Positions 1 through 12,300 are shown, counted from the first letter of the stretch. The stretch is DNA of 64,000 nucleotides from Diphasiastrum complanatum (GCA_029204225.1 CM055103.1:25810656-25874655), one strand, 5' to 3'. Notes: generated by a model from the letters alone, not told the origin. Numbers and translations are program-made.

Positions 1-456
1 TGTTTCTCTCTGTCTCTTAGAGATCTCTGTATTCACATATTTCTCTATCGTTATGATCCAGAGAGGATCGTTTATACCTCCACTATGTGGAGTTTACAAG
101 ATAGATAAATGTCAAATCACATGACTAGTTAACACTAATCCACTAGTTAGTTAGTCTCCGTCGTTGCTACTCGTTTCAGTTGGGCGTGAAGCCCATTGAG
201 CTGCCAGCTGGTAGCGCGAAAGATTTTTTTTCGTTTGATTCGTAATCTCCCATTTGCTTTCGTTTCTTTTCGTAGTTTTCATTTTGCGTCCCTTTTGCGG
301 TTTGTGGTCCTGGAGATGTGTTTGCGATTCGCGAATGATTTGCATGTCGTTTGTGCTTCGAGTCAAAGACACATTGACTGTCGCAAATCATTCTCGTTCG
401 ACCTTCGTGTCTTGTTCGTGCTGCGACAAAGTTGTAGGAGTTCACCATTTCTGACA
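1..456 (-). repeat. 3' LTR end of a minus-strand Copia element
   Basis: The right border is placed at 456. On the minus strand a purine-rich tract (AAGAGGGAG, 457-465) runs straight into TGTCAGAAATGG, a typical polypurine tract followed by an LTR start. RNase H coding lies immediately upstream on the minus strand (491-1108). The left end may be the TG at position 1 or lie outside the window, so the LTR length is unknown. Confidence 0.55.
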
Positions 457-490
457 CTCCCTCTTGAACCTTGCAGCTTTGTTCATTCAA

Positions 491-1305
491 TCAAATTGCC
501 TCTTTTTGCTTGGTAAAGAGTGGCTCGTCGAGCGGTTTTGTGAGGAGATCTGCAATCATACTTTCTAATTTTATGAACTGGACCTGGAGCTCTCCTTTCG
601 AGATCAAATCTCGAATGTAATGGTACTTCAGAGGAATGTGCTTCGTCTTTGAATGGAAGACAGGATCTTGGGATAGATAGATGGCACTCTGGGAGTCCAT
701 CATCATCGTGCTCGGCACCTCTTGTGGTATCCCGATTGCCTCCAACATCATTCGTAGCCACACTACCTCATTCGCCACTTTCGAGGCTGCGACATACTCA
801 GCCTTGCAAGAGGATTGAGCTACCAAGGTTTGCTTTTTGCATATCCAGCTCATTGCAGCTCCGCACGCTATTGTACATCCTCTAGTAATGGACTTGCTGT
901 CATCTTTGCAGCTCGCCCATCTCACATCAATGTAGTGATGCAACTCGAATCCTTTCTCTTCGTTTCTAGCTTTGTAGGTTAATCCAATATTCTGGGTACC
1001 TTTCAGATACTGTAGGATTCGTTTGGCCATTTTCCAATGTGTTAGACCATGATTGGAACAGAATTGGCTCAATGCGTAAACAGAAAGGCCAGATCGAGTC
1101 TGGTACAAATTGTTAAGTACATCAGACTACCAATTAAGTTCTGGTAGGGTATACCTGCCATCTTCTATTCTTCCTCTTCTGTTTTTGGGCAATCTTGTTT
1201 CGTGAGCTTGGCTCCAGCTATCATTGGTGTGGCTTTCTCTTTACAGTCCATCATGTGGTACTGCTTCAGCACTTTTTTGGCATATTTTGACTGACTCAAG
1301 TGCAT
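491..1305 (-). pseudogene. Copia reverse transcriptase C-terminus and RNase H, fragment
   Basis: The 491-1108 stretch is open and reads as Copia RNase H: LHHYIDVRWASCKDDSKS (normally YSDADWA), SSCKAEYVAA with the catalytic Glu, and MDSQSAIYLSQDPVFHS to KHIPLKYHYIRD. Further upstream on the same strand (1130-1305) are thumb-domain words such as MHLSQSKYAKKVLKQYHMMD in broken frames. The element is cut at about 1305, where plus-strand Copia protease sequence begins. The change at the first RNase H Asp region suggests inactivity. Confidence 0.85.
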
Positions 1306-1319
1306 TTCGCCATTTGTTT

Positions 1320-1456
1320 GCCACATCACATTTTGTGACAACAAGACATATGATAGCTGACTTTCGACAAACAGATTAATCCAGATACATCATATTGGGA
1401 GATGGATCGCAACATGAAGTGAATGACTTGATGATGTCTTATATGTACCTACACAC
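1320..1456 (+). repeat. Partial duplicate of Copia protease region
   Basis: The segment beginning TGCCACATCACATTTTGTGA repeats, with a few changes, the sequence starting at 1684. It lacks the middle part (NGTGALWLHTNDRDK coding) and resumes at GACTTGATGATGTCTTATAT. This is an internal duplication with a deletion inside one copy. Confidence 0.75.
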
Positions 1457-1525
1457 GATCTCGTCGGAGAAACAATTGACGTACCTATTACGCACCTTGC
1501 CAAGATCCTTCATGTAGCAGTAGAC

Positions 1526-2097
1526 TGCTATCAAAACCCAAGAAACACGAAGACACTAAGCAAGAAGGAGCCCTCGAACAACTCGTCTTATGTAGAGGAA
1601 CCATAATCCTCAAGGACAGTTGAGGAGAGAGCAAACAATAATGCATCCGCCTACTTACATTCAAGAAATTGTTCTTGATTCGTGTGCCACATCACATTTT
1701 GTGACAACAAGACATATGATAGCTGACTTTTGACAAACAGATTCATACAGATACATCATACCGGGAGATGGATCACAACATCAAGTGAATGGAACTGGCG
1801 CATTATGGCTGCACACCAACGACAGAGATAAAAGACTTGATGATGTCTTATATGTACCTACCTTGCAAAAGGATCATCTATCTATAGCAAGGATAATAGA
1901 TGCTAGGATGCATGTGACGTTCACAGATGAAACATGTAACGTGACTGATGCCAGCACCAGTACTCTCGTCGCACAAGACAAATGCAAGGGCAATCTATAT
2001 CATCTGAAGATATGCCTACCGACAGAGCAAGCTCATCAAACCCATGAATCAAATGACTTCCTATGAGTCATAAAGCTACCATGCTTTGATAGGGAGC
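1526..2097 (+). pseudogene. Copia gag-end/protease fragment joined to PPT
   Basis: The translation reads CYQNPRNTK to SNNSSYVEEP, then a protease start (DSCATSHFVTTRHMIADF, consensus DSGATSHF) and WLHTNDRDKRLDDVLYVPTL. The same words occur in order in the minus-strand Copia at 22417-27742, so the two belong to one family. After HQTHESNDFL the frame stops. Integrase, reverse transcriptase and RNase H are missing, and the sequence passes directly into a purine tract (GATAGGGAGC) and LTR start at 2098. Confidence 0.8.
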
Positions 2098-2506
2098 TGA
2101 AGAAACTTAAGGTTTCTGCCCACAAGGCATTGTTAGCTTATGAACCGCAAAAATGCAATCTACCGCAATCGCACCACTGATTACACGAATGATGACGACG
2201 AAGACCAGCACCGCGTTTTGCAACAAACCACAAACCACAACCTCGAGCAAACAAATGAAGACGTTCATAGGAAACCACAAGACAACTCCTGCAGACCACG
2301 AGCGATGACCAAAAGCCAACCACAATGACCTCGACTATGGTTGCATAAGCACGACCCTAGAGTCGGCACACTTTACAACTCGTGATCAACCAAGTATCTG
2401 ACACCACGGACGAAGCTGACAGCAAACTAAATGCAAGGACGTGGTAGGTTTAGCAGTTCTTGTAATCATTCACCTACATTAAAGACCACCTCCTTCCTAT
2501 GATCAT

Positions 2507-2543
<37 letters not shown>

Positions 2544-3000
2544 GGATGGATGGGAGCAAGGAAAGAGGGAGAGCATGACAAGTGAGTGAGTGATTTTACA
2601 GACAGACAAGTCTGAATCATTGGATGCTGAATGTGAGGATGAAAAGTCGTTCACTAGTAAGTGGACGAGCTGAATCACTCACAACTCTAAGATTAGACAT
2701 AGAGAGATATAGATAGAAGTATTTGCTAGTAAGCATTCCTCGTCTATTCTATCCGTAAGAGATAGAGTTTCTCTTGTGATAACGCGCTATGCGGTATGCC
2801 AAATAGTGCTCTAGGAATCACTCTGATTGAACATATATATTTTTTATCTCTTGTCTATGACACATAATTCCTGAATGCATTATGTCTATCAAATGTTCCT
2901 CTAAGATCAGCTATTATTTGTTTTATTTGTTATTCCGCACAAAGGCTCATTATAATCAAATCAGCACAAGGTCAGGAACTGATCACTACACCTTAGAAGA
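2098..3000 (+). repeat. Diverged Copia 3' LTR (approximate)
   Basis: It starts TGAAGAAAC directly after a purine-rich tract, as do the LTRs of the Copia at 22417-27742 on the minus strand. The first 40 bases (AAGGTTTCTGCCCACAAGGC) still resemble that LTR; the rest is too diverged to align by eye. An (AT)n tract sits near 2510-2543. The right end is a guess from the 880-930 bp length of the related LTRs. Confidence 0.4.
2510..2543. repeat. (AT)n microsatellite
   Basis: Runs of TA dinucleotides, slightly interrupted at the left end (ATACATATATACATATAT). Confidence 0.9.
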
Positions 3001-3336
3001 GGAAAGATCTTAATTAGCAGTAATAGCTATAGTTAAGAGTTCTACTCTATCTAGGTACATTATAGATCCGCAAAAGTAGGACATTCCAAATAGCGAGATC
3101 ATGTCTCTACTCTTCTGTTAAAACCTAAGATTCCAACAACTACAGTACCTAGGCGAATGATCTCCTTAGACAAAGGATGAACCTTTGCCATATCTAGAAA
3201 TCTTTCACTGGTTTAGTTCGATCTCTCAGAAACCTTCATCGAGATTTTTATGACCTACACAGTACATGCCTGCAAATTTTTGCCCAGTACTGAGGAGCCA
3301 AACTAGTACATTGTCTAATGGACCCTCCAAATCAGC

Positions 3337-3346
3337 CTATAAAAGG
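3337..3346 (+). promoter_or_regulatory. TATA-box-like CTATAAAAGG
   Basis: A good TATA consensus (CTATAAAAGG) about 480 bp before the open frame at 3827. It could be the promoter of the retroelement whose 3' end lies at 5430. Placement within an LTR cannot be shown. Confidence 0.35.
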
Positions 3347-3826
3347 GCAAAATTCGATTTCATTTCTCACTTGTGCTAGCAAAACTCTTGCAAAAAAATT
3401 TTGCGACCAAAACTTTCCAAACTTTCTACACTGCTTTCTGATACACTCTTGTGCCATTTTCTTCAGTTTTTTACTTTTTCTCATCGTGTCTTCTACTGAT
3501 ACCAGTTAGTCTCCGCGATATGTCATCTATCGTGATGTTCCGACCAAGACAGACATCATGATACTCCCTAGCACAAGCATGGTGGCTCAATGGATGAACC
3601 TTGCTAAGCCTTTGCTCACTACAATGGGGTTCTACGAGCGTGCCTTCTCCTGAAGAATTAATATGGAATTCAACGCCATGGCCTTTAGCACCTGGTCCGA
3701 GACCAAGGCCAAGTTCTACATCACCGACCAGACTACTACCCACAAGGTGTGCATAATTGAGGCCGCCCTTGCAACCATAAGAATCACTTCCGAAACTCAG
3801 TCATCACGAACCACAAACATGCAAAG

Positions 3827-4926
3827 ATGACCATAAAGCCATTCATATATATGACCAATGAACACTATTGGATAAATGATGGCTATTTATTAGAATGCAT
3901 CCGCGATCCTATTATGCATGTCGCTGCACAGCTATTGAATAACTTCCTGATGGTTGGCAACCTCAAGAAGGAGCACATCTCCTCTCAAATCCTACATCGC
4001 ATAGTAGAATCCAACTACAAGCTCGAATCCGGACCACTAGAACCCTATAACTACTTCAAGATGGTATTTGGTGAGCTCAAACAGGCCATTAAAAACAATG
4101 CCAAACAACAATTTGTGGCTGGCCCACTTTTGTCCCTCCTTTTTGCCTCCTACCTTGATAATAGGATCCATGGTTTTGTTCCTGACACCGTATTATCCGT
4201 GTATGAAGACACGCCTGCCGAGTCCTCACAACAGGCTTCCAGTTCTCATAGTCACCGTCGTGTGCGCAGCGAAGTCGTCATTCCTGACTCGCCTCCCGCG
4301 TCCCAACGTCGTACTAGGCAAACATCTTCAACTGTGCTACCACTGCTGTAATTCGCACTGAACTATCCATCCCCCAATCCACCGATGCTTCTCTTGCCTC
4401 CGCTTTCTCACAGAGTCAGTTTGTGACCATTGGAACCACCATTCCAATCATAGCTGCCCAAGCCGCCGCACCCCCACAAACTCGAGCAGTCTCACCAAAC
4501 ATCCAGACTTTCATGGACATGTTCGATGATTCCAATAATTTGGGGCCAGATGAAATTTTTGAGATGCCCAAGAGCCCAAGGCCCTTTGATTCCCAATCCC
4601 CTGAAAAAGGATTCGAACAGTTCCATGATAGTTCTACCATTCTTTATTCCTCCTTTCAGATGGATCAGCAAGATCGAGCCGAAGAAGCACCGGATACCAT
4701 CAGGATTGCCCATGTTGTTCAATCACCAAAGCAATTTGATGCCATTGTACCTGACAATTTTGAAGAAAAAGATGTGTTCGAGGAAGAAGATACACAACCA
4801 AAACCTCAAGCCAACCTCACTCAAGCTTCTGGATCAGGATTACCTCCTCCTACTGTTGCTACTGCACCAACCGTGGATTTTGGTGATGCATTGGGTTTAG
4901 TCACTAACCTTACGCGAGTGATCTAG
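3827..4926 (+). pseudogene. Unrecognised ORFs inside a Gypsy-type element
   Basis: Two open stretches, 3827-4351 (174 codons) and 4423-4926 (167 codons), are separated by a frame change. Upstream sequence at 3519-3826 is also partly open in a third frame. The first contains YNYFKMVFGELKQAIKNNAK and LLSLLFASYLDNRIHGFVP, then a Ser/Arg-rich tail. The second is Pro-, Asp- and Glu-rich (NNLGPDEIFEMPKSPRPFD). After 4926 a Lys/Glu-rich, possibly coiled-coil piece follows (MLDEKKDMDKCISELGSEN). I do not recognise a family. The position, ahead of an integrase C-terminus and PPT, suggests cargo of a large non-autonomous LTR element. Confidence 0.4.
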
Positions 4927-5221
4927 ACCATGTTAGATGAAAAGAAAGACATGGACAAATGCATATCCGAACTAGGATCAGAGAATACCCTGACCAGCTA
5001 GAAAGTGATACAATTGAATTGGGAGCTCTTAGAGGGCAACCTTCCGTCCTTGTGATTTCAAAGAACTCGAGCACTCTGGGGTGCACATTGAAAAATGAAC
5101 CAAAAAAAGGTCTTCTAACCTAAAAGATATAAAAAAAAAAAATTGTAAATTAGTGTTTGTTGTATACAACATATATACAACCTGGCCAAGCCATTTGCAA
5201 AGCTAAGCTCTTTCGAGGTCA

Positions 5222-5419
5222 GTGGTCATTACTCAAGTCCACAACTTTTTGAATGCAATCAACAACCTGCGTAGAGAGACGCAGACTCATCATACTCTAT
5301 ACAGAGAATATCTAATCAAGTGGAATGATCATCTTGTTGAGAATGCCATTTGGGAAAAAGGCAGCGTCCTTCGTAAGATTTTTCTAGACTTTGTCTTAGA
5401 GGACCAAGACGGTTCTTAA
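5222..5419 (+). pseudogene. Gypsy (chromovirus-like) integrase C-terminus with chromodomain-like end
   Basis: The reading HTLYREYLIKWNDHLVENAI to WEKGSVLRKIFLDFVLEDQD matches the usual chromovirus pattern YLVKWKGLPxxxATWE followed by FxxFxLED. It ends at a TAA a few codons before the polypurine tract, as in Gypsy polyproteins. In chromoviruses this chromodomain directs integration to particular chromatin. No reverse transcriptase lies upstream, so this is a remnant. Confidence 0.75.
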
Positions 5420-5555
5420 GGGGGAGGGAGTGTTACGAGCACATAACCAGTGCCGAACCCTAGAGAACACAAGAGATCAGATACCACAGTCAGGGACGTG
5501 TCCAGCGTACATGTCCAACATGGCAAGACAATGTGAGTAGTGTGCCCCAGCACAG
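5418..5555 (+). repeat. Polypurine tract and truncated Gypsy 3' LTR
   Basis: AAGGGGGAGGGAG (5418-5430) is a textbook PPT followed by TGTTACGAGC (5431), the LTR start. About 125 bp of the LTR remain (ACCAGTGCCGAACCC through GTGTGCCCCAGCAC). The same sequence occurs inverted at 12890-13010. The LTR is cut where minus-strand Copia sequence begins. Confidence 0.8.
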
Positions 5556-5559
5556 TTCT

Positions 5560-5706
5560 AAGGATGGAACAAACTCCATGCTTAAATTGTACATCAAGGC
5601 CATTATCCATTAATTCGCCAACACTAAGCAGATTCTTGGTTAACTTAGGAACATAAAGAACATTCTCAAGATTGGTTGTTGTTTCAAATGGATGTGTCAA
5701 ATGCAT
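5560..5706 (-). pseudogene. Copia protease/GAG-pre-integrase fragment
   Basis: The minus strand reads NLENVLYVPKLTKNLLSVGE then LMDNGLDVQFKHGVC, the stretch after the Copia protease active site. It is short and abuts plus-strand Copia RT sequence, so it is a scrambled remnant. Confidence 0.7.
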
Positions 5707-5888
5707 TTTTAAATGGTCATTTGGAAGAGGGCATATTCATGAAGTTGTCCGAGGGCTTCATCAAGCAAGGTATGGAAGACAAGGTGTGCCATCTCAAGAG
5801 GAGCTTGTATGGTTTGAAACAAGCTTCTAGAACTTGGAACACAAGGCTCAATGCTTTTCTTATCTCTATCTCGTTCAATCTCCCTTAG
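5676..5888 (+). pseudogene. Copia reverse transcriptase fragment
   Basis: FQMDVSNAFLNGHLEEGIFM followed by KLSEGFIKQ and HLKRSLYGLKQASRTWN are the palm motifs of Copia RT (consensus QMDVKSAFLNGxLEE and LxKSLYGLKQAPR). The fragment stops at 5888, where an unrelated LINE RT begins in the same orientation. Confidence 0.85.
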
Positions 5889-7640
5889 GCCCTCTCTCTC
5901 ATCAGTTGTTTGCTAACGATGTCACCTTGTTCTCTCTCCTTTCTGAGCCCCATGTTCTAGAGCTCCTCCAGATTTTTGTTGAGTTTTGTTATTGCTCTTA
6001 CATGTTCTCGCTGCTCACACCCCTGCCTGGATTTATATGTTAGGCATTTCTGTTGTGCCGCATGGTGTGGTTACTCGTCTTCTGGGTTCAGCTTTTGGTC
6101 TTAATCTTACTCCTCGTCAACGCACTGATTGGTTCCTTCACTCATTTGTCCATAAGCTTTCAAGTTGGGATCCTCACTTTCTTTCTTTCCCTATGAGGGT
6201 TCTTGTTGCTAGACACATCTTGGCTGCCTATCCTGTCTTTTTCTCTTCCATCTTCTCAGCTTCTACCTCTCTTCATTCCTCTCTGGCTAAACTCATTAGA
6301 CGTTTCCTTTGGGCAGGGAAACGACCTCTTCTCTCCTGGTCTGTTTGTTCGGCCCCCACCTGAGAGGGTGGCCTGGTATCCATGATGCAATATTAATAAC
6401 ACCTCTTTGTTCCTCCGACATTTGTCTTCCTTGGTGCTTCCTTCTCAACATTGGCTTTTCCTCCTTCTCCAATACTTGTCTGCTTCCACTGTCGCCTCTC
6501 TCCTCCTCGAGCCTTCTCTCTTCTCCTCAAGCCTTCTCTAACTTTTCGCTCTCTCCTTTCTTTTGGGGGCTCTTTTAAGTTCAAAGGCCCTTTTATTCTT
6601 CGAGATATGGCCTCTTCTTTCCTTGACTTTAGGCTTATTCTCTCTTGGACTGATCCCTTGTTGTTGCCATCCAATGAGCCCATTTAGACTTCCTCCCTCT
6701 TTCCTCCTGCTTCTCCTTCCCTCTTTACTCGCCATCCCCATCTTTCTCTTTCCCTTGCTCGCAAAGGCCTCCTCTCTGTTGACCAAATTTGCCAGGTGTC
6801 GTTCCATGACCTTCTTCCTTCTCAATCTCTTTCTTCTACGGAGCACTCTCTCCTCCAATTGGCTTCTGTTTCTACCCTTGGTCTTTCTTTAGCCCCTCCT
6901 TCTGCAGGCATTGATGGGTGGCTCCCTGTCCTTTCTTCTTCCTCTTTAGACTACCGAGCCACTTTTCTTCGACGTTTCCCTTCACTCTTCCCCGATTTTT
7001 TCAATATTCCATGGTCTCGTTTTGATTCTCCGGCTTCCTGGCGTTCTCGCCTCTTCCTTCCCCATCGCTAAGCTGCGTTGGCTTGGCTTATCGCATCCTC
7101 ACTAACTCTTTGCCTCTTTGTGCTAAATGGCCCTTTCTTTCTAACCGTCTTTGTCCACTTTGCCAGCTGAAGGAAGAAACTATTCAGCACCTGTTCTATC
7201 ATTGTCGCCAAGACTTGTGGTCGGAAGTCTGTTGCCTCCTTAACCGCTGGTGTATTGTGCCTTCACTTGCGGTTGACATTATATTGTTGGGGGATCCACC
7301 TGCAATGCATCGTTCCTCACTTCCTTTCTAGCATCTTTGAAGGCTTTCTGTTTTGTGGATGATCTGGCTAACGCGTAACAAGTAGGTTTTTGACGGCTCT
7401 GCTTCTCCACTGCTGGCTACTACTTGTCTGCGGCTTGCTATATATTTTTCTACTGTTGTTTAGTAAGTCACGGACAGCCTCCCTGCGTGGTGTGCTGAAG
7501 TCCTTTTTTTAGAGCTACTTGCTTCTTTTTGGAGGCGGTTTACTGTGATGGCCTTTGATGTCGTGTACAGCCTTATTGTACTTGTACATTTGTGAAAATC
7601 TAATAGTATACTTAACCTTTGCCAAAAAAAAAAAAAAAAA
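5889..7640 (+). mobile_element. 5'-truncated L1-type LINE with poly(A) tail
   Basis: Starts inside the reverse transcriptase (SHQLFANDVTLFSLL, a degenerate F/YADD box). It continues through the thumb (KLSSWDPHFLSFPMRVLVAR and SLAKLIRRFLWAGKR) and ends with a zf-RVT zinc-binding region at 7083-7290 (LCPLCQLKEETIQHLFYHC). Frame changes and stops are frequent. A 17-base A run at 7624-7640 marks the 3' end. It is a different family from the (TC)n-tailed LINEs further right. Confidence 0.8.
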
Positions 7641-8640
7641 TCTATCAGAAGTCTACTTCGACCTAAAAATTGCACGTCCAATCCTTGAATTATGCTTGGA
7701 AAATGATCATTAGAAGAAAATTGGGAGTAGGTTAAAGATCTAATTAGCCATCTAGCAAGAATACTACAACTTGTCATGGACATAATACTAGAAGGAACTA
7801 CTTTAGATTAATCTATTCTATAATAATCAATCCTGGACAATCAGATTCAGTTTTAGATCTACCATCCACACTCTTAATTATCTTGATCTTATTATTCAAA
7901 ACCATGATTGATCTCTAATCATAGTCCATGTGAGCCAAATCTTGTTGGAAGATTCTCAACTACTCCTATATACAAAATTTTGTGATAAAAATGAGGAGCA
8001 ACACCCTCGATTTAATAGTATATTGTAAATAGCTAAGGCAAACACTGCCTAACAGTGCAATTTTAATGAAATACAACATAGTGAGACAATTGCAAATATG
8101 CATAATGTGTTTGAATGCACGTGCCCTTGAAGCACAATAGAAAACTGGCATGACCAAATAGTTAAAATATCAAATCATTGTAGAAGTCAAGTTACTTGCT
8201 CAAATGGCCCTAAAATTTAGTTCCTTTGTATTTCTTGTCCTCACTCTTCATTCAAAAAATAGAGAGCTTGAGTTTCCTCCATTTGGTGTCTTGTGATAGT
8301 AAACACATGCTGCATTACACAATTGCAACCATCTAGGGTTCAACTTCAGGAAATAACTATATATATTATTGAGTACCTTAATTTAAAAAGTTTAAATGGG
8401 TAACATTATTGAAAAAGTTGGAAAAATGATTAAGGAGGCCAAAAGCTAAAAGAATTCTACAAAATATCTTTCAAACGAAAAAGAACTCTTTCAAAATATT
8501 TCAATGAAGGAAGGTTCCTTTCATGAGTGCACTTTGTCAAGGGAACTAAGAACCTCACTTGCATAATATCGAGCTAGTTAAGACCTGCTTTTGTAAATGG
8601 TTTACTTGAAATAGTGAAAAACCTATAACTCTTCTTTTAA
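7641..8640. other. AT-rich stretch without recognised features
   Basis: No convincing coding region, RNA gene or terminal repeat was seen. Open frames here are short and of no recognisable composition. Confidence 0.5.
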
Positions 8641-8649
8641 ATAAGGATA

Positions 8650-9310
8650 TAACCCTGGTGCATTTATTCATAGGAAAAAGTAGTAGGTACATTGATGAAA
8701 AAGATATATACACCCCGAAGGGGAAGTTTAAACAAAAGTAAGCTCAAACAAGAGCGAAGCTTGCAGTAAAGTTAAGATTAATCTAGATCCTGGCATTAAA
8801 AATAAAAGTGCATAAACTATGATGATGTCAGTGGGAGTCTACCAACTGACTGCAGCAGATCAGAAAAGTGAAGAGGTGGTGAGTCGGCTAATGAAGAGAG
8901 AGGAGATGTAGCAGACCCAGCCACCGTCGCCCGAGAGAAGAAACGACCACAAGCATGACAAGGAACCCGTTCAGGGGGTTGAGAAGGCAATGCAACAAGG
9001 GTCGAAGGAGGTTCACAACCAAGCGAGGGGGCAACAATGCCATGGGAAGAGGTGGGCAAAGGAGGAACAGAGGGTGTTGAGGCAAGCGTGGAACCCAGCA
9101 CAGCCTGACGCGAACGAGGAGGGGAGTCTGGAGGGGGAGATACAGTTGAAGCAGATCATTTGAGACTGAGAGGACGAAGTTGGGAGATGTCCGAAGCCAT
9201 GAGAACAACTGTACAAAGGCATCCCTGTGATGGACCACCTCACCAACTGAACTAAGATCTTTTTTATATATTTTTTATATTTCTTCACCTCAAATGTCGT
9301 TAACCTCAAT
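8650..9310 (-). other. Possible non-autonomous element with Pro/Ser-rich ORF start
   Basis: On the minus strand an ATG at about 9200 opens MASDISQLRPLSLK, then a stop, then a Pro/Ser/Leu-rich run (STPSVPPLPTSSHG). The segment's base composition is richer in G+C than its surroundings. It could be the ORF1 start of a LINE joined to a 3' end, but no family signature was found. Confidence 0.2.
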
Positions 9311-12300
9311 GGAGCCGTCGGCCGTTGTAAACCTTTTGCAATTGATTCCGGAGATCTTGCCTAAATAAAAGCACCACCAAAACTCTGAAAGACCAACGAT
9401 AGGAATTGTTTTGAAAGCTCTACCGCTGCTCCTTTGCTGCCAAGTAGGAGATCTTCTTCAGGTAGTTGCAGTCGATACGATACACCCTATTCTTCAAAAT
9501 ACGATGGGAAGTACTTCTCAAGGTAGCCTCTACCAATGACTAGCTTGCCCACAACCAAAGGCGCCTTAATACTTGTCGAAAATGATTGTTTGGGAAGGCT
9601 AGAGAAAAGGCAATTGCAAATCAGCACAAAATTGAGAAGATTTGGATAATCAAATTGCACTGATCGCTGACGACAAAGATATGGTTGTGTCACGAAACTG
9701 CTGGTAGTAAAGGTAAGATTTAAACTTTTTGTGTTGAGAACTGCCACACAAAGATTTTTTAGAACGTAGCAAAATCTGAAAATTTCCAACAGTGTCAAGC
9801 TTTATCCAACTGCGAGCTCCTTTGATGTACCAACGCTTCAATCCAATTCTTCTGCAACAAAAAACCCTGTACTTGTGATCTTTGGATTTTAGAAACCCTG
9901 TTTGGCTGACACAATCAGAGGTCCAGCAAAGTCTTATGATCCAATAAAAAACAAGTCTTCTTTATCACGCTTCTTCCTGACCTGATCGCTGAGAAGGGAC
10001 TTTGAAAAGACACTACGCTATCCAAAAGACACTACGCCTTTGTGCTATAATGTCATATCTTTATTTCTTTACTCTCAACTCTCACCCTTTTAGCAAAAGA
10101 GCGCTCGATTGCTTCTTCACATTCACAGCTACACAGAAAGAAAGACACACACATGGGCACACCCAACCAACGCTAAACAGTAGAGGACGGGAGATCCTTA
10201 CGAGCACTTCTTGCGCAACATAGTCATAACAATCATACAATTTCATTTCAAGATGGTCTCAAATTCATTGTTATTGCATGATTCTGTAGTACATTCTCTC
10301 TTCTAAAAAGATTCAACTAAGACTTTTAGATCCATTAATTAAGCTTTGACAGGTCGATGACAAAATAAAAAAATAACCAGTAAAAAGTTCAAAGTATGTC
10401 AATTTAAATCAAAAGGCTACATTCTTGATGGCTTTAATAAACCCAAAAAAGTCTTAAGCTCCAAGTAACTCCAAGGAATTGGGTTGAGGAAACTAAAACC
10501 TAATTTGTTCCGTCAACTTCATATGCTTTTTCAATGTCTATTGAATTTTGTGAATGTGATGCTATAAAAACAGGGGGGGGGAAAAAACATACAAGCTCGA
10601 ATCTAGGCTATTTTGTGATCCTGTCACATCTACTTTTCAGCACACTACAATATATCTTATAGACATTTTTTCAAATTTATAGAACCCATGTAATCATGTT
10701 CAAGACTTTTTCAACTATGTGCACTCATTGGGTTTATAAAAAAAGCAACATAATTCCAAATGAAGCTTTGATTGTGACTTACAATGCTTTCTTACATAAC
10801 TCTATTGTGCGAGGATAGCTCCTCATTTCCTAGGAAACAAAAAGGAATTTCACTTTCGATAATATTATGCATCATTTAATATGTTGTTGTGGCTTTTACT
10901 AATTTCAAGAGATTATCACACATTTTTGAACTATAGAATAGCCTGTCCGTAAAATGGAAAATACCATGAGCTAGTTGTCCAATCTTATTCCAAGAACATG
11001 GTACTCTACAAAAATATCGTGGTCCAATTTATCATTTGGTTCACCCAAATTTGACATTTTCACATGGTTATGACTTTTCAAGGTAAGAGGATCAACTCTA
11101 CCATAGGTCCAGACAAGGGAGCTCACTAATACTATCCTTACATTCATAATTGAATGTGTAAAATATCAAAGGCAATCACAAAAATAGATTTGTGCCTAAC
11201 GTATAATCATTACAATAATAGATTTAGCAGTTCAAAGGATGTAATAACATGACCATCTGTTCCCAATCTTCGCTCACAATTCATCTTCCTGGTAACGAAT
11301 GAAATAAGTTACCATTCAAGAAATATTCAAAACGTGTCCAATTATATATTTGCAAAACTTTTCTTGCACTACAATATTGCTATTAAGCAATTTAACTAGA
11401 AGTTATTATTTGGCAACAGAAACAATAGCAGCTAGTGTGTGCAATGTTCACAAGGTGCACAGCAATTCTGAACAGAGCTCTTTGATACGTCTCTACTCCA
11501 CTGCAGCCAAGATTCAAACCCTGGTTACCACACTGCAAAGGAACATTGTTGTCCAACTCAGCTGCTGTGGGACAAAACACGAACTATTTTAGAAAGAACC
11601 ATTTCTTCCAGTCAATCCTGTCAAAGATAGAAATAGAGAAAATTACTCTTCAATGTGTATCATATTTATCAAATCTACATTATTCTCAGGATCATATCTA
11701 AATCAGAAAACACCAGCACAAATTGTACAAAGATTTTAAAAGCTTTTCCAATATTGAAGAACTATTTCCTCTTGATAAGTTTTTCACATACAATAGTCTC
11801 CAGGACTATCGCTGTCACTATCTTACACGGGTTAGGAAGAGAAACACAGTGGCTTGCTCTTTCCTCTTTGAAAAAGGGTTGGCAAGTTGGAATCCAACTT
11901 AGACCTCTTAAATTATCTGTAATCTAATGCTTTTATCATTCAAACAGGTAACAGTCTTAGGAGGTCCCATAACTAGTTGTCAATGCTCAATGCAAAATGA
12001 GCAAAAGACTGTTGAGAGAACTAGTGCTATTTATTGTGTAAACACTTCTAGAGCCTCACTATAATAGAAAGTTACACATGAATAAGAAAAATAAGACTCA
12101 TAATAAAATCAACACAAGACTGAGGAGAACTAGTGTTAATTAATGAGTGAACACATTTAGAGCCTCACAATAGTGAACCTACACATGAAAATAAGACTCA
12201 TGATAACTCCAAAGGAAAGTACATACCTAGTCTGTTTATTGGATGTATGGTAATCCGATTTCTTCAAGAAATGAATGGGTCCATACAAAATTAGATTGAA

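Noticed and set aside
6393-6858. Lys/Arg-rich minus-strand frames
   Set aside because: Antisense reading of the pyrimidine-rich L1-type LINE; no domain.
11350-11592. Overlapping small frames on both strands
   Set aside because: No motif, no splice context and AT-rich surroundings; chance frames.
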